Shown here in pieces: positions 54,780 through 63,267 of a stretch of 64,000 nucleotides of DNA. The stretch covers positions 992,001 through 1,056,000 of the forward strand of contig CANLUL010000001.1 of NCBI GenBank assembly GCA_947494305.1, written 5' to 3'. Within the stretch, counting starts at the first letter, position 1, and every line of letters starts with the position of its first letter. The translations under genes were made by a program, and so were the position numbers. The notes under the pieces are model-generated. The model was not told the DNA's origin, did no database searches, and was given only the letters and a program-made list of their open reading frames with translations. This DNA is from an uncultured Sphingomonadaceae bacterium (GTDB lineage: Bacteria; Pseudomonadota; Alphaproteobacteria; Sphingomonadales; Sphingomonadaceae).

Positions 54780-55447
54780 GCAAATTTTTCCAAAAATAGT
54801 TTAGCCGCATCAGTTTGTGCCGCTTGAATAGAGGATGCCGTTGCTTCGGCTTCGCCAACCTTACTTACACTGACCCGGACGCGAAATTGCAGATCGTGGT
54901 GAGGACCAGTTTTTTCAACAAGATCATATTCTGGAACCTTGCGATTATTAGCCGCGGTCCATTCCTGTAAAGCTGATTTCGGATGCTGTGCATCTTTCGA
55001 AGTACCACTGATATGAGCGCTCCAGTGTTTCAATATGAACTGCTGTGCAGCTTCAAAATCATGATCGAGATAGACCGCTCCAATAAGCGACTCCATTACA
55101 TCGCCCAATACTTTGGCACTTTGACGCGCACCGTCGTCTCTTGCTTGCTTACCCAGCAACAAATGATTGGACACGCCTATAGAACGTGCAATCTCACCGC
55201 AAAATTTACCCGAAACCAACCCGTTAAGACGCTGCGACAGCTTTCCCTCTGGTTCGCTTGAATAGCGCCCATACAACTCTGAGGCGATTGTAAGTCCCAA
55301 GACACGATCACCCAAAAACTCTAGCCGTTGATAATCTTCTTCTCCAAAACTGCCGTGGGTTACAGCCCGAGAGTAAAGCGCAATATCTTTGGGTTTCCTG
55401 CCCACAATATCGCGTATCCATTGAGAGAACTTTTCGATGTCGCTCAA
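54776..55447 (-). CDS. rnc: Ribonuclease III
   Basis: 223 residues. The nuclease motif RLEFLGDRVLGLTIASELY (about 43-61) and the second metal cluster VMESLIGAVYLD (about 118-129) are intact. A double-stranded RNA-binding domain follows. The start is taken as TTG 55447, which overlaps the lepB stop (TTGA) and has GGAGAAGGA just upstream. A TTG at 55471 would put that site inside the gene. Processes rRNA precursors and structured RNAs. Confidence 0.95.
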   Translation of the reverse strand: MSDIEKFSQWIRDIVGRKPKDIALYSRAVTHGSFGEEDYQRLEFLGDRVLGLTIASELYGRYSSEPEGKLSQRLNGLVSGKFCGEIARSIGVSNHLLLGKQARDDGARQSAKVLGDVMESLIGAVYLDHDFEAAQQFILKHWSAHISGTSKDAQHPKSALQEWTAANNRKVPEYDLVEKTGPHHDLQFRVRVSVSKVGEAEATASSIQAAQTDAAKLFLEKFA

Positions 55448-56247
55448 AATCCTTCTCCAATGCGTTCCCAACGCGCTGCACTAAACCAAGTCCATGGTTT
55501 AATCCATTCGACAGAACCATCGGTGGAGAAGACCATCACTAGTGCCCGTCCCACCAAGTTTTCTTGAGGCACCATACCAATGGCTTCCCCTTCTCGGGCT
55601 GGGAAGCGGCTATCAGCGCTGCGATCGCGATTGTCCCCCATTAGGAACATATATCCCTCAGGTACGACAAATGCCTCGGTCGTATCGCCTTCGGACCCTT
55701 CATAGATATCCAGAATGTTATAGCTTGCACCATTGGGCAGAGTTTCACGATATTGTGGATATCGGCAAATTTTCTGCTGTTTATCATTCACCGCTTCAAA
55801 CTCATCGCGAAAACATGGACTATTGTCCGATACCAGATGGACAAAGCTTTCAATCGGCTCACGCCGGACATCCGTTCCGTTGATAGAGATGACCCCATTA
55901 TCGACCTTTATAATGTCGCCGGACAACCCAATGACACGCTTGATATAGTCATCTTGGGCAGACGGTGGGGCCTTGAATACCACTACATCTCCTGGGGTCG
56001 GAGCGTTTGCCATCACACGCCCGGGGATTAACGGGACGCTGAAAGGCAGGCTATATTTGGAAAATCCATACGGCCATTTTGCCACCAACAAGTAGTCTCC
56101 GACCATTAGCCGAGGTTGCATAGATTCCGAAGGTATATTGAACGGCGAAACGATGAAGCTGCGCAGGATGATCATGAAAATCGCAAGCTTAATCAGGAAG
56201 CCCATAAATTCACGGGTTTCAGATTTTTTTCCTGTACGGTCAGTCAT
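55444..56247 (-). CDS. lepB: Signal peptidase I
   Basis: 267 residues. One membrane helix (about 15-36) precedes the catalytic serine S42 in NIPSESMQP. The lysine is K103 in DDYIKRVIGL, and the closing box is GDNRDRSADSRF. It removes signal peptides at the periplasmic face. First gene of lepB-rnc-era. Confidence 0.97.
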   Translation of the reverse strand: MTDRTGKKSETREFMGFLIKLAIFMIILRSFIVSPFNIPSESMQPRLMVGDYLLVAKWPYGFSKYSLPFSVPLIPGRVMANAPTPGDVVVFKAPPSAQDDYIKRVIGLSGDIIKVDNGVISINGTDVRREPIESFVHLVSDNSPCFRDEFEAVNDKQQKICRYPQYRETLPNGASYNILDIYEGSEGDTTEAFVVPEGYMFLMGDNRDRSADSRFPAREGEAIGMVPQENLVGRALVMVFSTDGSVEWIKPWTWFSAARWERIGEGF

Positions 56248-56387
56248 GCCGCCCCTTTGATGATATTCCTACGATTGGTCAACCCAATCAAGAGATACAT
56301 CAGATAGGAATCCTCTTGTTCCATCGTTGGCTGATAGCTAGGTGATTTTTAGAACCAATGTTTGGTGTTTGGAAGAGGGTAGACACA

Positions 56388-57881
56388 TTGACGCTTTGGA
56401 ATAACATCAAAGAATATCCCAAAGCCTCTATTTTGAGTCTGTTTCAAACGGATGCAAAACGAGCAGAGAGTTTTTCCTTTGCTCATGACGGAATATTTTT
56501 CGATTTTTCTAAAACCCATCTCACTGCTGATTTACTGGATAAGTTTGGCGCGTTGGCACAATCGCTCGGAATTGATCAAAAGATAAGCGCATTGTTATCC
56601 GGGGAACGCATAAACGTCTCGGAGAATAGGGCTGCCGAGCATAGCGCGGAGCGCGGTGTCGGTGCGGAAACGAGCATAGAGAATGCCCAGTTGCTACAAA
56701 ACCGAATGAAGGCGCTTATCGGTGCTATCGATGCCGGCGCCTTGGGTGAAATTGAACATATTATTCATCTGGGTATCGGTGGTTCTGCTCTGGGACCGGA
56801 ATTGCTGATCGATGCGCTCAAGATCGGTGATGAAAAATATGACACAGCCGTTGTTTCAAATATTGACGGCAGTGCGCTTGAACCAGTTCTGGAAAAATTT
56901 GATGCGCATAAAACCCTTCTTGTCGTTGCGTCTAAAAGCTTCACCACAGCCGAGACCTTTCTAAACACCGAATCGGTGTTGTCCTGGATGAAGCAGGAAG
57001 GTGTGGACGATCCGTTTGGCAAGATCGTAGCACTTACCGCGGATCCCGAAAAAGCACTTGAGTGGGGCGTAGATGAAAGCCGCATCCTGCCGTTTTCGGA
57101 AACGGTCGGCGGGCGATACTCAATCTGGTCTTCCATCGGATTTAGCGTTGCGCTTACGCTTGGGGTTGAGGCTTTTGAAGACTTGCTCGCTGGTGCGAAA
57201 ACGATGGACGAACATTTTCGCGACCAACCCTTTGAACAGAACCTTCCCGTGCTTGCTGCTTTTTGTGATCAATATTATCTACAATCTTGTCAGTATGAAA
57301 CGCGAGCAGTTTTTTCGTATGATGAACGCCTCCGTCTGCTTCCGGACTATCTCCAGCAGCTCGAAATGGAGAGCAATGGGAAGTCTGTTTCTATTGAAGG
57401 GGAACAGCTCACGCTCAATTCCGCACCCATCACTTGGGGCGGTGTCGGAACGGACGCACAGCATGCCGTATTTCAGTTACTGCATCAGGGAACCCAGGTT
57501 GTCCCGGTTGAGTTTTTAGCTGTGTCAGAGTCAGGGCACTCTTTGGATCCTGCCCATCATCAAGGCTTACTGTTAAACTGTTTCGCGCAGGGTGCCGCTT
57601 TGATGGCCGGTAAGCCGTCGGATGATCCGCACCGAAATTATCCTGGTGATAGGCCTTCTGTAACCATTTTATTGGAACAGTTAGAACCCTCAACGCTAGG
57701 AGCTCTGCTAGCTTTTTACGAACATCGTACCTTTGTAAATTCTGCATTACTGGGCATAAATCCATTTGACCAATTCGGCGTCGAGCTTGGTAAAGAGATG
57801 GCACGTAAATTGTCGGATACCGATGGTAACCAACTAGATCCTTCAACCGAACAATTGAAAAAGCGGGCCTTTGGCGCCTGA
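56388..57881 (+). CDS. pgi: Glucose-6-phosphate isomerase
   Basis: About 497 residues. Substrate-binding motifs: IGIGGSALGPELLIDAL near residue 124, SKSFTTAETFLN, ETVGGRYSIWSSIGF, and the C-terminal SGHSLDPAHHQGLLLN with the catalytic His. It interconverts glucose 6-phosphate and fructose 6-phosphate. TTG 56388 is preferred because GAGGG lies 8 bases upstream and homologues begin near TLWNNIK. ATG 56358 gives 10 more residues and cannot be excluded. gor follows after 17 bases. Confidence 0.95.
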   Translation: MTLWNNIKEYPKASILSLFQTDAKRAESFSFAHDGIFFDFSKTHLTADLLDKFGALAQSLGIDQKISALLSGERINVSENRAAEHSAERGVGAETSIENAQLLQNRMKALIGAIDAGALGEIEHIIHLGIGGSALGPELLIDALKIGDEKYDTAVVSNIDGSALEPVLEKFDAHKTLLVVASKSFTTAETFLNTESVLSWMKQEGVDDPFGKIVALTADPEKALEWGVDESRILPFSETVGGRYSIWSSIGFSVALTLGVEAFEDLLAGAKTMDEHFRDQPFEQNLPVLAAFCDQYYLQSCQYETRAVFSYDERLRLLPDYLQQLEMESNGKSVSIEGEQLTLNSAPITWGGVGTDAQHAVFQLLHQGTQVVPVEFLAVSESGHSLDPAHHQGLLLNCFAQGAALMAGKPSDDPHRNYPGDRPSVTILLEQLEPSTLGALLAFYEHRTFVNSALLGINPFDQFGVELGKEMARKLSDTDGNQLDPSTEQLKKRAFGA

Positions 57882-57898
57882 GTAACAGGGAAATTAAA

Positions 57899-59251
57899 AT
57901 GTCTGAATTTGATTATGATCTTTTTGTCATCGGCGGCGGATCCGGCGGCGTTAGGGCGGCACGTATCTCTGCAACGCATGGCGCAAAAGTAGCTATCGCC
58001 GAAGAATATCGAATGGGTGGTACTTGCGTCATTCGCGGCTGTGTTCCCAAAAAAATGTTGGTGTACGGATCACATTTTGCCGAGGATTTACACGAAGCAG
58101 AACGTTTTGGCTGGGATATCGAAGGCGCAAAATTTGATTGGCCGCGTTTGCGCGATATTGTGCAAACCGATATTGATCGGCTTGAAGGATTGTACGGAAA
58201 TACATTGGGCAATGTCGGCGCTGAAATCATCAAACAACGCGCTGTGATAACCGGGCCCAATGAAGTGAAGCTGGCTGATGGAAAAACGGTCACGGCAAAA
58301 TATATACTTGTCGCAACCGGAGGCTGGCCTGCCAGTGCCCGATGTGAAGGTGAAGAACATGCGCTGACGTCTAATGAAATTTTCCATCTAGAAGAAAAAC
58401 CGGAAAGCATCATCATCGTAGGCGGTGGTTATATTGCGAACGAGTTTGCCGGTATTTTCCATGCATTTGGTAGCGATGTCACTGTGGCGAACCGATCCGA
58501 AAAAATTCTACGACCCTATGACCAAGAAATTGTCGGCAAGTTACAGGAAATGGGCGAAGCCAAGGGTATCAAATACCGCCTTGATGCGCCGTTGGAAAAG
58601 ATCGTCAAAAATGATGATGGAACTGTCACAGTCCACTTCAAAGATGGCGGCGAACCGCAAACCGCCGACGTTATCATGGTCGCCACAGGTCGTGTCCCCA
58701 AAAGTGGCGATATGGGCTTGGAAGAAGTTGGTGTCGAGCTGGATAAATCAGGCGCCATCGCTGTTGGCGACGATAACAAATCCAACATAGATAGCATTTA
58801 TGCTGTGGGTGATGTAACCAACCGTGTACAACTCACGCCGGTTGCCATTCGCGAAGGCCATGCTTTTGCGGACACCGTATTTGGCAATAATCCACGCACT
58901 ATTTCTTATGACAACATCCCATCAGCTGTTTTCTCTAGCCCACCGATTGCTGCGGTTGGTTTGACGGAAGACGAGGCTCGTGAAAAGTTTGGCGATGATA
59001 TCAAAGTTTACAAGAGTGACTTCCGTCCGATGAAAAACGTGGTTTCGGGACGAGAAGAACGTGGTCTCTATAAGATGATCACCCAAGGCCCCGATGAAAC
59101 CGTCATTGGCCTGCATATGATTGGACCAGAAAGTTCAGAAATCCTGCAAGGCGCTGCAGTCGCCGTGGTAGGCGGGATGCCGAAAAAGGTTCTGGACGAT
59201 GTTGTCGCTATCCACCCCAGCATGGCCGAAGAGCTGGTTCTTTTTAAATAA
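57899..59251 (+). CDS. gor: Glutathione-disulfide reductase
   Basis: 450 residues. FAD-binding VIGGGSGGVRAARIS, the redox-active pair in GGTCVIRGCVPKK (about 40-52), NAD(P)-binding VGGGYIANEFAGIF and the C-terminal HPSMAEELVLF with the catalytic His-Glu. The RxxxxxR arrangement after the second Rossmann motif (ANRSEKILR) fits NADPH use. Recycles glutathione in the cytoplasm and would support the peroxiredoxin and MAPEG/HCCA-type enzymes. Confidence 0.95.
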   Translation: MSEFDYDLFVIGGGSGGVRAARISATHGAKVAIAEEYRMGGTCVIRGCVPKKMLVYGSHFAEDLHEAERFGWDIEGAKFDWPRLRDIVQTDIDRLEGLYGNTLGNVGAEIIKQRAVITGPNEVKLADGKTVTAKYILVATGGWPASARCEGEEHALTSNEIFHLEEKPESIIIVGGGYIANEFAGIFHAFGSDVTVANRSEKILRPYDQEIVGKLQEMGEAKGIKYRLDAPLEKIVKNDDGTVTVHFKDGGEPQTADVIMVATGRVPKSGDMGLEEVGVELDKSGAIAVGDDNKSNIDSIYAVGDVTNRVQLTPVAIREGHAFADTVFGNNPRTISYDNIPSAVFSSPPIAAVGLTEDEAREKFGDDIKVYKSDFRPMKNVVSGREERGLYKMITQGPDETVIGLHMIGPESSEILQGAAVAVVGGMPKKVLDDVVAIHPSMAEELVLFK

Positions 59252-59344
59252 CCGAACAAATTTACAGGCGATCAAAAAAATGAATGTTGTATTGGTGTAG
59301 TATAACAGTATATCAGTAATTTCTTATCAAAGGAGATTGCTATC

Positions 59345-59839
59345 ATGATTTTGGTTTCTCTAGCTTCATTCAGCATTGCGGCAGCGGCCCCCATAGCATC
59401 CAGTGAATCGGGTATTGTAAAACCGGCAGAAATTGAATTTGGGGCATCGATAGAACAAACCCAAACGAGATTGACAGACCGCTGCGAAACAATGAAAATT
59501 CTCAGTTTCGATCCACCCCGCGTTCCGATTGCCAAAGAAACGCACAGTCAGATCGATTGTTTTGGATTTGAATTCATGGGTGAGCCACGAAAGGCCGAAT
59601 TTGTATTCGTTGATGGCAAGTTGCAGTTATCTTGGATTATGGTTGATGTGAACGATCAGGCCCGGATTATTACCGCTATGCAAAAACACTATCAGACTAA
59701 AGGGATAGCCAACACGGCAGTAGTTGCTTTTCCTGAGTTTCGGACAGCTTGGCGATTTGAACCGCCAGAAGTACTTTACTACTCGGAAGAAGTGGCTCCG
59801 GCATTCGAAAAAATGTTCAGCGCAGCAGAATCTGAGTAG
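59345..59839 (+). CDS. Exported protein of unknown function
   Basis: 164 residues. A short signal peptide (MILVSLASFSIAAAAPIAS) follows a good AAAGGAG site 9 bases before the ATG. The mature part has two cysteines (RCETMK and IDCFGF) that could pair. I recognise no family. It stands between gor and pccB with gaps of 93 and 141 bases, so it is probably transcribed alone. Confidence 0.7.
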   Translation: MILVSLASFSIAAAAPIASSESGIVKPAEIEFGASIEQTQTRLTDRCETMKILSFDPPRVPIAKETHSQIDCFGFEFMGEPRKAEFVFVDGKLQLSWIMVDVNDQARIITAMQKHYQTKGIANTAVVAFPEFRTAWRFEPPEVLYYSEEVAPAFEKMFSAAESE

Positions 59840-59906
59840 GTTAACCAGCGGGGTACAACGCTACGTTAAAGGTTGTTTCCATCGCAACTAAATCCACGAT
59901 ATTAAT

Positions 59907-59921
59907 GCAATTGACGATTGC
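59907..59921. promoter_or_regulatory. Short inverted repeat upstream of pccB
   Basis: GCAAT and ATTGC surround five bases, 60 bases before the pccB start. It could be an operator for a propionyl-CoA-responsive regulator, but the sites I know (TTTGCAAA type) are not matched. Confidence 0.2.
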
Positions 59922-59980
59922 CTAACCCGCTTTGAATTGACTAGGGAAATGCGAAACTAGCGATTCACCCCGGGGGACCA

Positions 59981-61507
59981 ATGCAAGATATTATCGATCA
60001 ACTCGAAGCCAAGCGTGAACAAGCGCGTTTGGGCGGTGGCCAAAAACGTATTGATAGCCAACATGCAAAGGGCAAACTAACCGCTCGCGAACGGTTGGAA
60101 ATATTGTTTGATGAAGGCTCGTTTGAAGAGATCGATACCTATGTCGAACATAATTGTGTCGACTTTGGCATGGAAGAAACCAAAATACCGGGCGACGGTG
60201 TTGTAACCGGGTCTGGAACGATCAATGGCCGACTGGTTTTCGCCTTTTCACAGGATTTTACCGTTTTCGGCGGTTCTTTGTCAGAGCGTCATGCCGAAAA
60301 GATCTGCAAGGTGTTGGATAACGCCATGAAGGTTGGTGCTCCGGTCATTGGTCTGAATGATTCCGGCGGCGCACGTATTCAGGAGGGTGTGGCGTCTCTG
60401 GGCGGTTATGCAGAGGTATTCCAGCGCAATGTGCTAGCCAGCGGCGTTGTGCCCCAATTGTCTCTCATAATGGGCCCCTGTGCGGGCGGCGCGGTCTATT
60501 CACCTGCCATGACCGACTTCATCTTCATGGTGAAGGATAGCAGCTATATGTTTGTCACCGGACCCGATGTGGTCAAAACGGTAACCAACGAAGTAGTAAC
60601 GCAGGAAGAACTGGGCGGGGCGATTACCCACAGCACCAAAACGAGTGTCGCCGATGTCGCCTTTGAGAACGATATTGAGGCATTGCTGGCTGCGCGTGAT
60701 TTTATCGACTTCATGCCGCTTTCTAACAAAGAAGAAGTGCCTGAGCGTCCGACTGCAGATCCATGGGACAGACTGGAGGAAAGCCTCGATACGCTGATCC
60801 CGGCCAATGCGAACCAACCCTATGATATGCATGAAGTCATCCGCAAAATGGTGGATGAGGGCGACTTTTTTGAAGTGCAGCCCAAGCATGCCGCCAATAT
60901 CATCTGCGGCTTTGGCCGGATGGAGGGCAAAACCGTCGGCATCGTCGCCAATCAACCCATGGTGCTGGCCGGCGTGCTTGATATTAACTCGTCGAAGAAA
61001 GCGGCGCGTTTTGTCCGCTATTGTGATGCGTTTAACATTCCGATAGTGACATTGGTTGACGTTCCCGGCTTCTTGCCCGGCACCGATCAGGAGCATAATG
61101 GCATCATCAAACATGGTGCAAAGCTGCTCTTTGCCTATGCCGAAGCTACGGTGCCGAAAATCACCGTGATCACGCGAAAAGCCTATGGTGGTGCCTATGA
61201 CGTCATGGCTTCGAAGCACCTACGCGGCGATCTGAACTATGCATGGCCGACCGCCGAAATCGCTGTGATGGGCGCAAAGGGTGCGGTGGAGATCATCTTC
61301 CGCGGCAAAACCGAGGAAGAAATCGCGGAACGCACGGCTGAATATGAAGCGCGCTTTGCCAATCCATTTGTTGCGGCGCAAAAGGGTTTTGTGGATGAAG
61401 TGATCATGCCGCATTCAACGCGGCGCAGGGTGGCTTTGGGGCTACGGAAGTTGCGGAACAAGGAGTTGGAGAATCCTTGGAAGAAGCATGATAATATTCC
61501 GTTGTAA
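59981..61507 (+). CDS. pccB: Propionyl-CoA carboxylase, beta (carboxyltransferase) subunit
   Basis: 508 residues. [20 protein letters not shown] near the start, [45 protein letters not shown] and [20 protein letters not shown] mark the carboxyltransferase family, and the size fits the propionyl-CoA subunit. It joins carboxybiotin to propionyl-CoA to give methylmalonyl-CoA. The methylmalonyl-CoA epimerase gene at 63264 belongs to the same pathway. The gene becomes G+C-richer in its last third. The alpha subunit is not in the window. Confidence 0.94.
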   Translation: MQDIIDQLEAKREQARLGGGQKRIDSQHAKGKLTARERLEILFDEGSFEEIDTYVEHNCVDFGMEETKIPGDGVVTGSGTINGRLVFAFSQDFTVFGGSLSERHAEKICKVLDNAMKVGAPVIGLNDSGGARIQEGVASLGGYAEVFQRNVLASGVVPQLSLIMGPCAGGAVYSPAMTDFIFMVKDSSYMFVTGPDVVKTVTNEVVTQEELGGAITHSTKTSVADVAFENDIEALLAARDFIDFMPLSNKEEVPERPTADPWDRLEESLDTLIPANANQPYDMHEVIRKMVDEGDFFEVQPKHAANIICGFGRMEGKTVGIVANQPMVLAGVLDINSSKKAARFVRYCDAFNIPIVTLVDVPGFLPGTDQEHNGIIKHGAKLLFAYAEATVPKITVITRKAYGGAYDVMASKHLRGDLNYAWPTAEIAVMGAKGAVEIIFRGKTEEEIAERTAEYEARFANPFVAAQKGFVDEVIMPHSTRRRVALGLRKLRNKELENPWKKHDNIPL

Positions 61508-61516
61508 ATTTGACCG

Positions 61517-61552
61517 ATGCCAATCCGATTAACAACCCATCGTGATGATATC
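61517..61552 (+). pseudogene. Relic copy of the first 12 codons of the DUF808 gene
   Basis: These 36 bases match 62061-62096, the start of the DUF808 gene, at 27 positions with no gap, from the ATG on. Read in frame they give MPIRLTTHRDDI against MPTGLVALLDDV. Most differences change amino acids, as expected for a copy freed from coding constraint. It has no ribosome binding site and runs directly into the repeat at 61557. Confidence 0.5.
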
Positions 61553-61556
61553 TCCG

Positions 61557-61655
61557 CCTCCTCGGTCATTGCGAGCGTAGCGAAGCAATCCAGGGCGTCG
61601 CTTGGTCTCTCTGGATTGCCGCGTCGCCTTCGGCTTCTCGCAATGACGGAGGTGG
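61557..61655. repeat. Compound palindrome A, left of the GIY-YIG gene
   Basis: Outer arms GTCATTGCGAG (61565-61575) and CTCGCAATGAC (61637-61647) are perfect complements. Inner arms CAATCCAG (61586-61593) and CTGGATTG (61611-61618) are too, with a 17-base loop. Imperfect pairing extends to both ends. The left half is 27 of 29 identical to that of repeat B, in the same orientation. It resembles a dispersed intergenic palindrome seen in many alphaproteobacteria. Confidence 0.85.
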
Positions 61656-61666
61656 GGAGGTCGTGA

Positions 61667-61957
61667 ATGATGCAGCCTGCGGTTTATATTATGGCGAACA
61701 AACGGAATGAGACGCTTTATACTGGTGTGACCTCCAACCTTCCTGCACGGGTTTGGCAGCATCGGGAGGGAGTAGCCGATGGATACACGAAACGGCATGG
61801 TTGCAAGATGCTTGTCTGGTATGAAATGCACGAAACAATGGAGTCGGCAATTTTGCGGGAAAAACAGATCAAGGCTGGATCACGGAAAAAGAAGTTGGCA
61901 CTGATTGAAGAGAATAACCCGCAGTGGGAGGATTTGTTTAGTGACATCGTACAATAA
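61667..61957 (+). CDS. GIY-YIG domain nuclease-like protein
   Basis: 96 residues, a stand-alone GIY-YIG domain. The signature is VYIMANKRNETLYTGVT (about 6-22), in which Y7 and Y18 are the paired tyrosines. R28 in LPARVWQH and a glutamate in MESAILREKQIK (about 58-69) complete the usual active site. Homologues of this small class are often annotated as endonucleases, and their true role is unknown. Its GGGGAGG site comes just past repeat A, 6 bases before ATG 61667 (a second ATG follows at once). Its TAA ends one base before repeat B. Confidence 0.9.
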   Translation: MMQPAVYIMANKRNETLYTGVTSNLPARVWQHREGVADGYTKRHGCKMLVWYEMHETMESAILREKQIKAGSRKKKLALIEENNPQWEDLFSDIVQ

Positions 61958-62042
61958 CGTCATTGCGAGCGTAGCGCGGCAATCCAGAGCGGTACACGCA
62001 GACGCTCTGGATTGCCGCGTCGCTGCGCTCCTCGCAATGACG
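61958..62042. repeat. Compound palindrome B, right of the GIY-YIG gene
   Basis: Outer arms CGTCATTGCGAG (61958-61969) and CTCGCAATGACG (62031-62042), inner arms CGGCAATCCAGAGC (61977-61990) and GCTCTGGATTGCCG (62004-62017), all perfect, with a 13-base loop. The right half has six more bases between inner and outer arms than the left, the same asymmetry as in repeat A, so both copies point the same way. Confidence 0.9.
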
Positions 62043-62060
62043 AAGAGGGACCTTGCATAA

Positions 62061-63005
62061 ATGCCAACCGGATTAGTAGCCCTTCTCGATGATGTCGCAG
62101 CGATAGCGAAAGTCGCGGCTGCGTCTGTGGACGATATCGGTGCCGCCGCCGCGCGGGCTGGTGCCAAGTCCGCCGGTGTGGTGATTGATGACGCCGCGGT
62201 GACACCGACCTATGTCACGGGCTTCCACCCGTCCCGCGAGCTTCCGATGATCTGGAATATCGCCAAGGGGTCGATCAAGAACAAGCTGCTCTTCTTGCTG
62301 CCCGCTGCGGTGTTGCTGGGGCAGTTTGCACCGTTTCTGATCCCGTTCATCCTGATCATTGGCGGACTGTTCCTCTGTTATGAAGCGGCGGAGAAGGTGC
62401 TGGAATGGCTCCATATTGACGAGAGTACCAAGCATGACGAACCCGCAATACTCGAGGGCGAGGGGCGCGAGGAGGAGATGACCGCCGGTGCGATCCGCAC
62501 CGATTTCATCCTGTCCACCGAAATCATGGCCATCGCCCTGTCCGAAGTCACCGAGGAAGTCTGGTGGCAACAGGGGATCATTCTCGCGCTGATCGGCGTG
62601 GTTATTACGGTCGTGGTCTATGGCGCGGTGGCGATTATCGTGAAAATGGACGATGTCGGACTGCATCTTGCGACCGAGAAAGAGGGCGCACTGGCGTCGT
62701 TCGGGCGTGGTTTGGTGAATTTCATGCCGAAACTACTGACTGCGATTTCGATTATCGGTACGCTGGCGATGGCCTGGGTTGGCGGTGGTTTGCTGGTCCA
62801 CAATATCGCAGCGGTGGGCTGGCATGGGCCAGAGCATCTGATCGATATTATCTCGCATCCGCTGGTCGGACTGTTCCCCGAAGGCGGGCAAACATTTGCC
62901 AGCGGGATCAGCTTTGCGGTGCTTTCCGGAATCATGGGCGTCGCCATCGGCGCGGTTATCGCACCGCTGGTGCACAAAGTCTTTCCTCATGGAGAAGCAC
63001 ATTGA
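62061..63005 (+). CDS. DUF808 family (YedI-like) membrane protein
   Basis: 314 residues. It opens with LVALLDDVAAIAKVAAASVD and AGVVIDDAAVTPTYVTGF, the DUF808 signature, followed by about six membrane segments. The function of the family is unknown. G+C is clearly higher than in neighbours (42 of 60 bases at 62101-62160 against 26 of 60 at 59641-59700), which suggests acquisition from a relative with higher G+C. Its first 36 bases exist in a second, decayed copy on the far side of the GIY-YIG unit. GAGGGA lies 10 bases before the ATG. Confidence 0.9.
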   Translation: MPTGLVALLDDVAAIAKVAAASVDDIGAAAARAGAKSAGVVIDDAAVTPTYVTGFHPSRELPMIWNIAKGSIKNKLLFLLPAAVLLGQFAPFLIPFILIIGGLFLCYEAAEKVLEWLHIDESTKHDEPAILEGEGREEEMTAGAIRTDFILSTEIMAIALSEVTEEVWWQQGIILALIGVVITVVVYGAVAIIVKMDDVGLHLATEKEGALASFGRGLVNFMPKLLTAISIIGTLAMAWVGGGLLVHNIAAVGWHGPEHLIDIISHPLVGLFPEGGQTFASGISFAVLSGIMGVAIGAVIAPLVHKVFPHGEAH

Positions 63006-63030
63006 GTTGCCGATCAAAGGTGTCAATCAA

Positions 63031-63267
63031 ATGATTCATTTGGTTACGGTCGGCTTTGCTATCGCGTTTTTTTTACTGGGCAAATCAGTGCGCAATGACC
63101 TGAAGAAGGAACGAAGTACGGTTTATAGTTATCGAGGAACCGACACGGCTTCGCGAAAAAAAGAACCGATAGGTTTTTGGTTCAACGTATGGACGAAGTT
63201 GATCGTTGCCTTAGCTTTAATCGTGACGGTAACGCTAAACCTTTATGTGGAGTTGTTTGAATCATGA
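63031..63267 (+). CDS. Small two-helix membrane protein
   Basis: 78 residues with two hydrophobic segments (about 2-17 and 56-75) around a basic loop. ATG 63031 follows AAGGTG with 8 bases between. A longer frame starting inside the DUF808 gene was rejected. It overlaps the epimerase gene by 4 bases (ATGA), so it is probably co-transcribed with it. Unrecognised. Base composition returns to the local norm here. Confidence 0.65.
   Translation: MIHLVTVGFAIAFFLLGKSVRNDLKKERSTVYSYRGTDTASRKKEPIGFWFNVWTKLIVALALIVTVTLNLYVELFES

Larger units (their letters stand above)
61557..62042 (+). mobile_element. Candidate mobile unit: GIY-YIG gene between two palindromic repeats
   Basis: Palindrome A, one complete GIY-YIG gene and palindrome B make a 486-base unit with no spare DNA. 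It sits between pccB and DUF808, in a locus that otherwise carries propionyl-CoA genes. It is bordered by diverged direct copies of the DUF808 start (61517-61552 and 62061-62096). There is no transposase. Calling it mobile is inference from layout, by analogy with REP sequences bracketing RAYT genes. Confidence 0.55.

Noticed and set aside
60500-61219. A 239-residue open frame on the minus strand inside pccB
   Set aside because: It mirrors the codon pattern of pccB, has no recognisable domain or ribosome binding site, and pccB is certain.
61529-61831. Minus-strand open frame through repeat A and the GIY-YIG gene
   Set aside because: Part of its sequence is the palindrome, and it overlaps a well-supported gene. 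No ribosome binding site.
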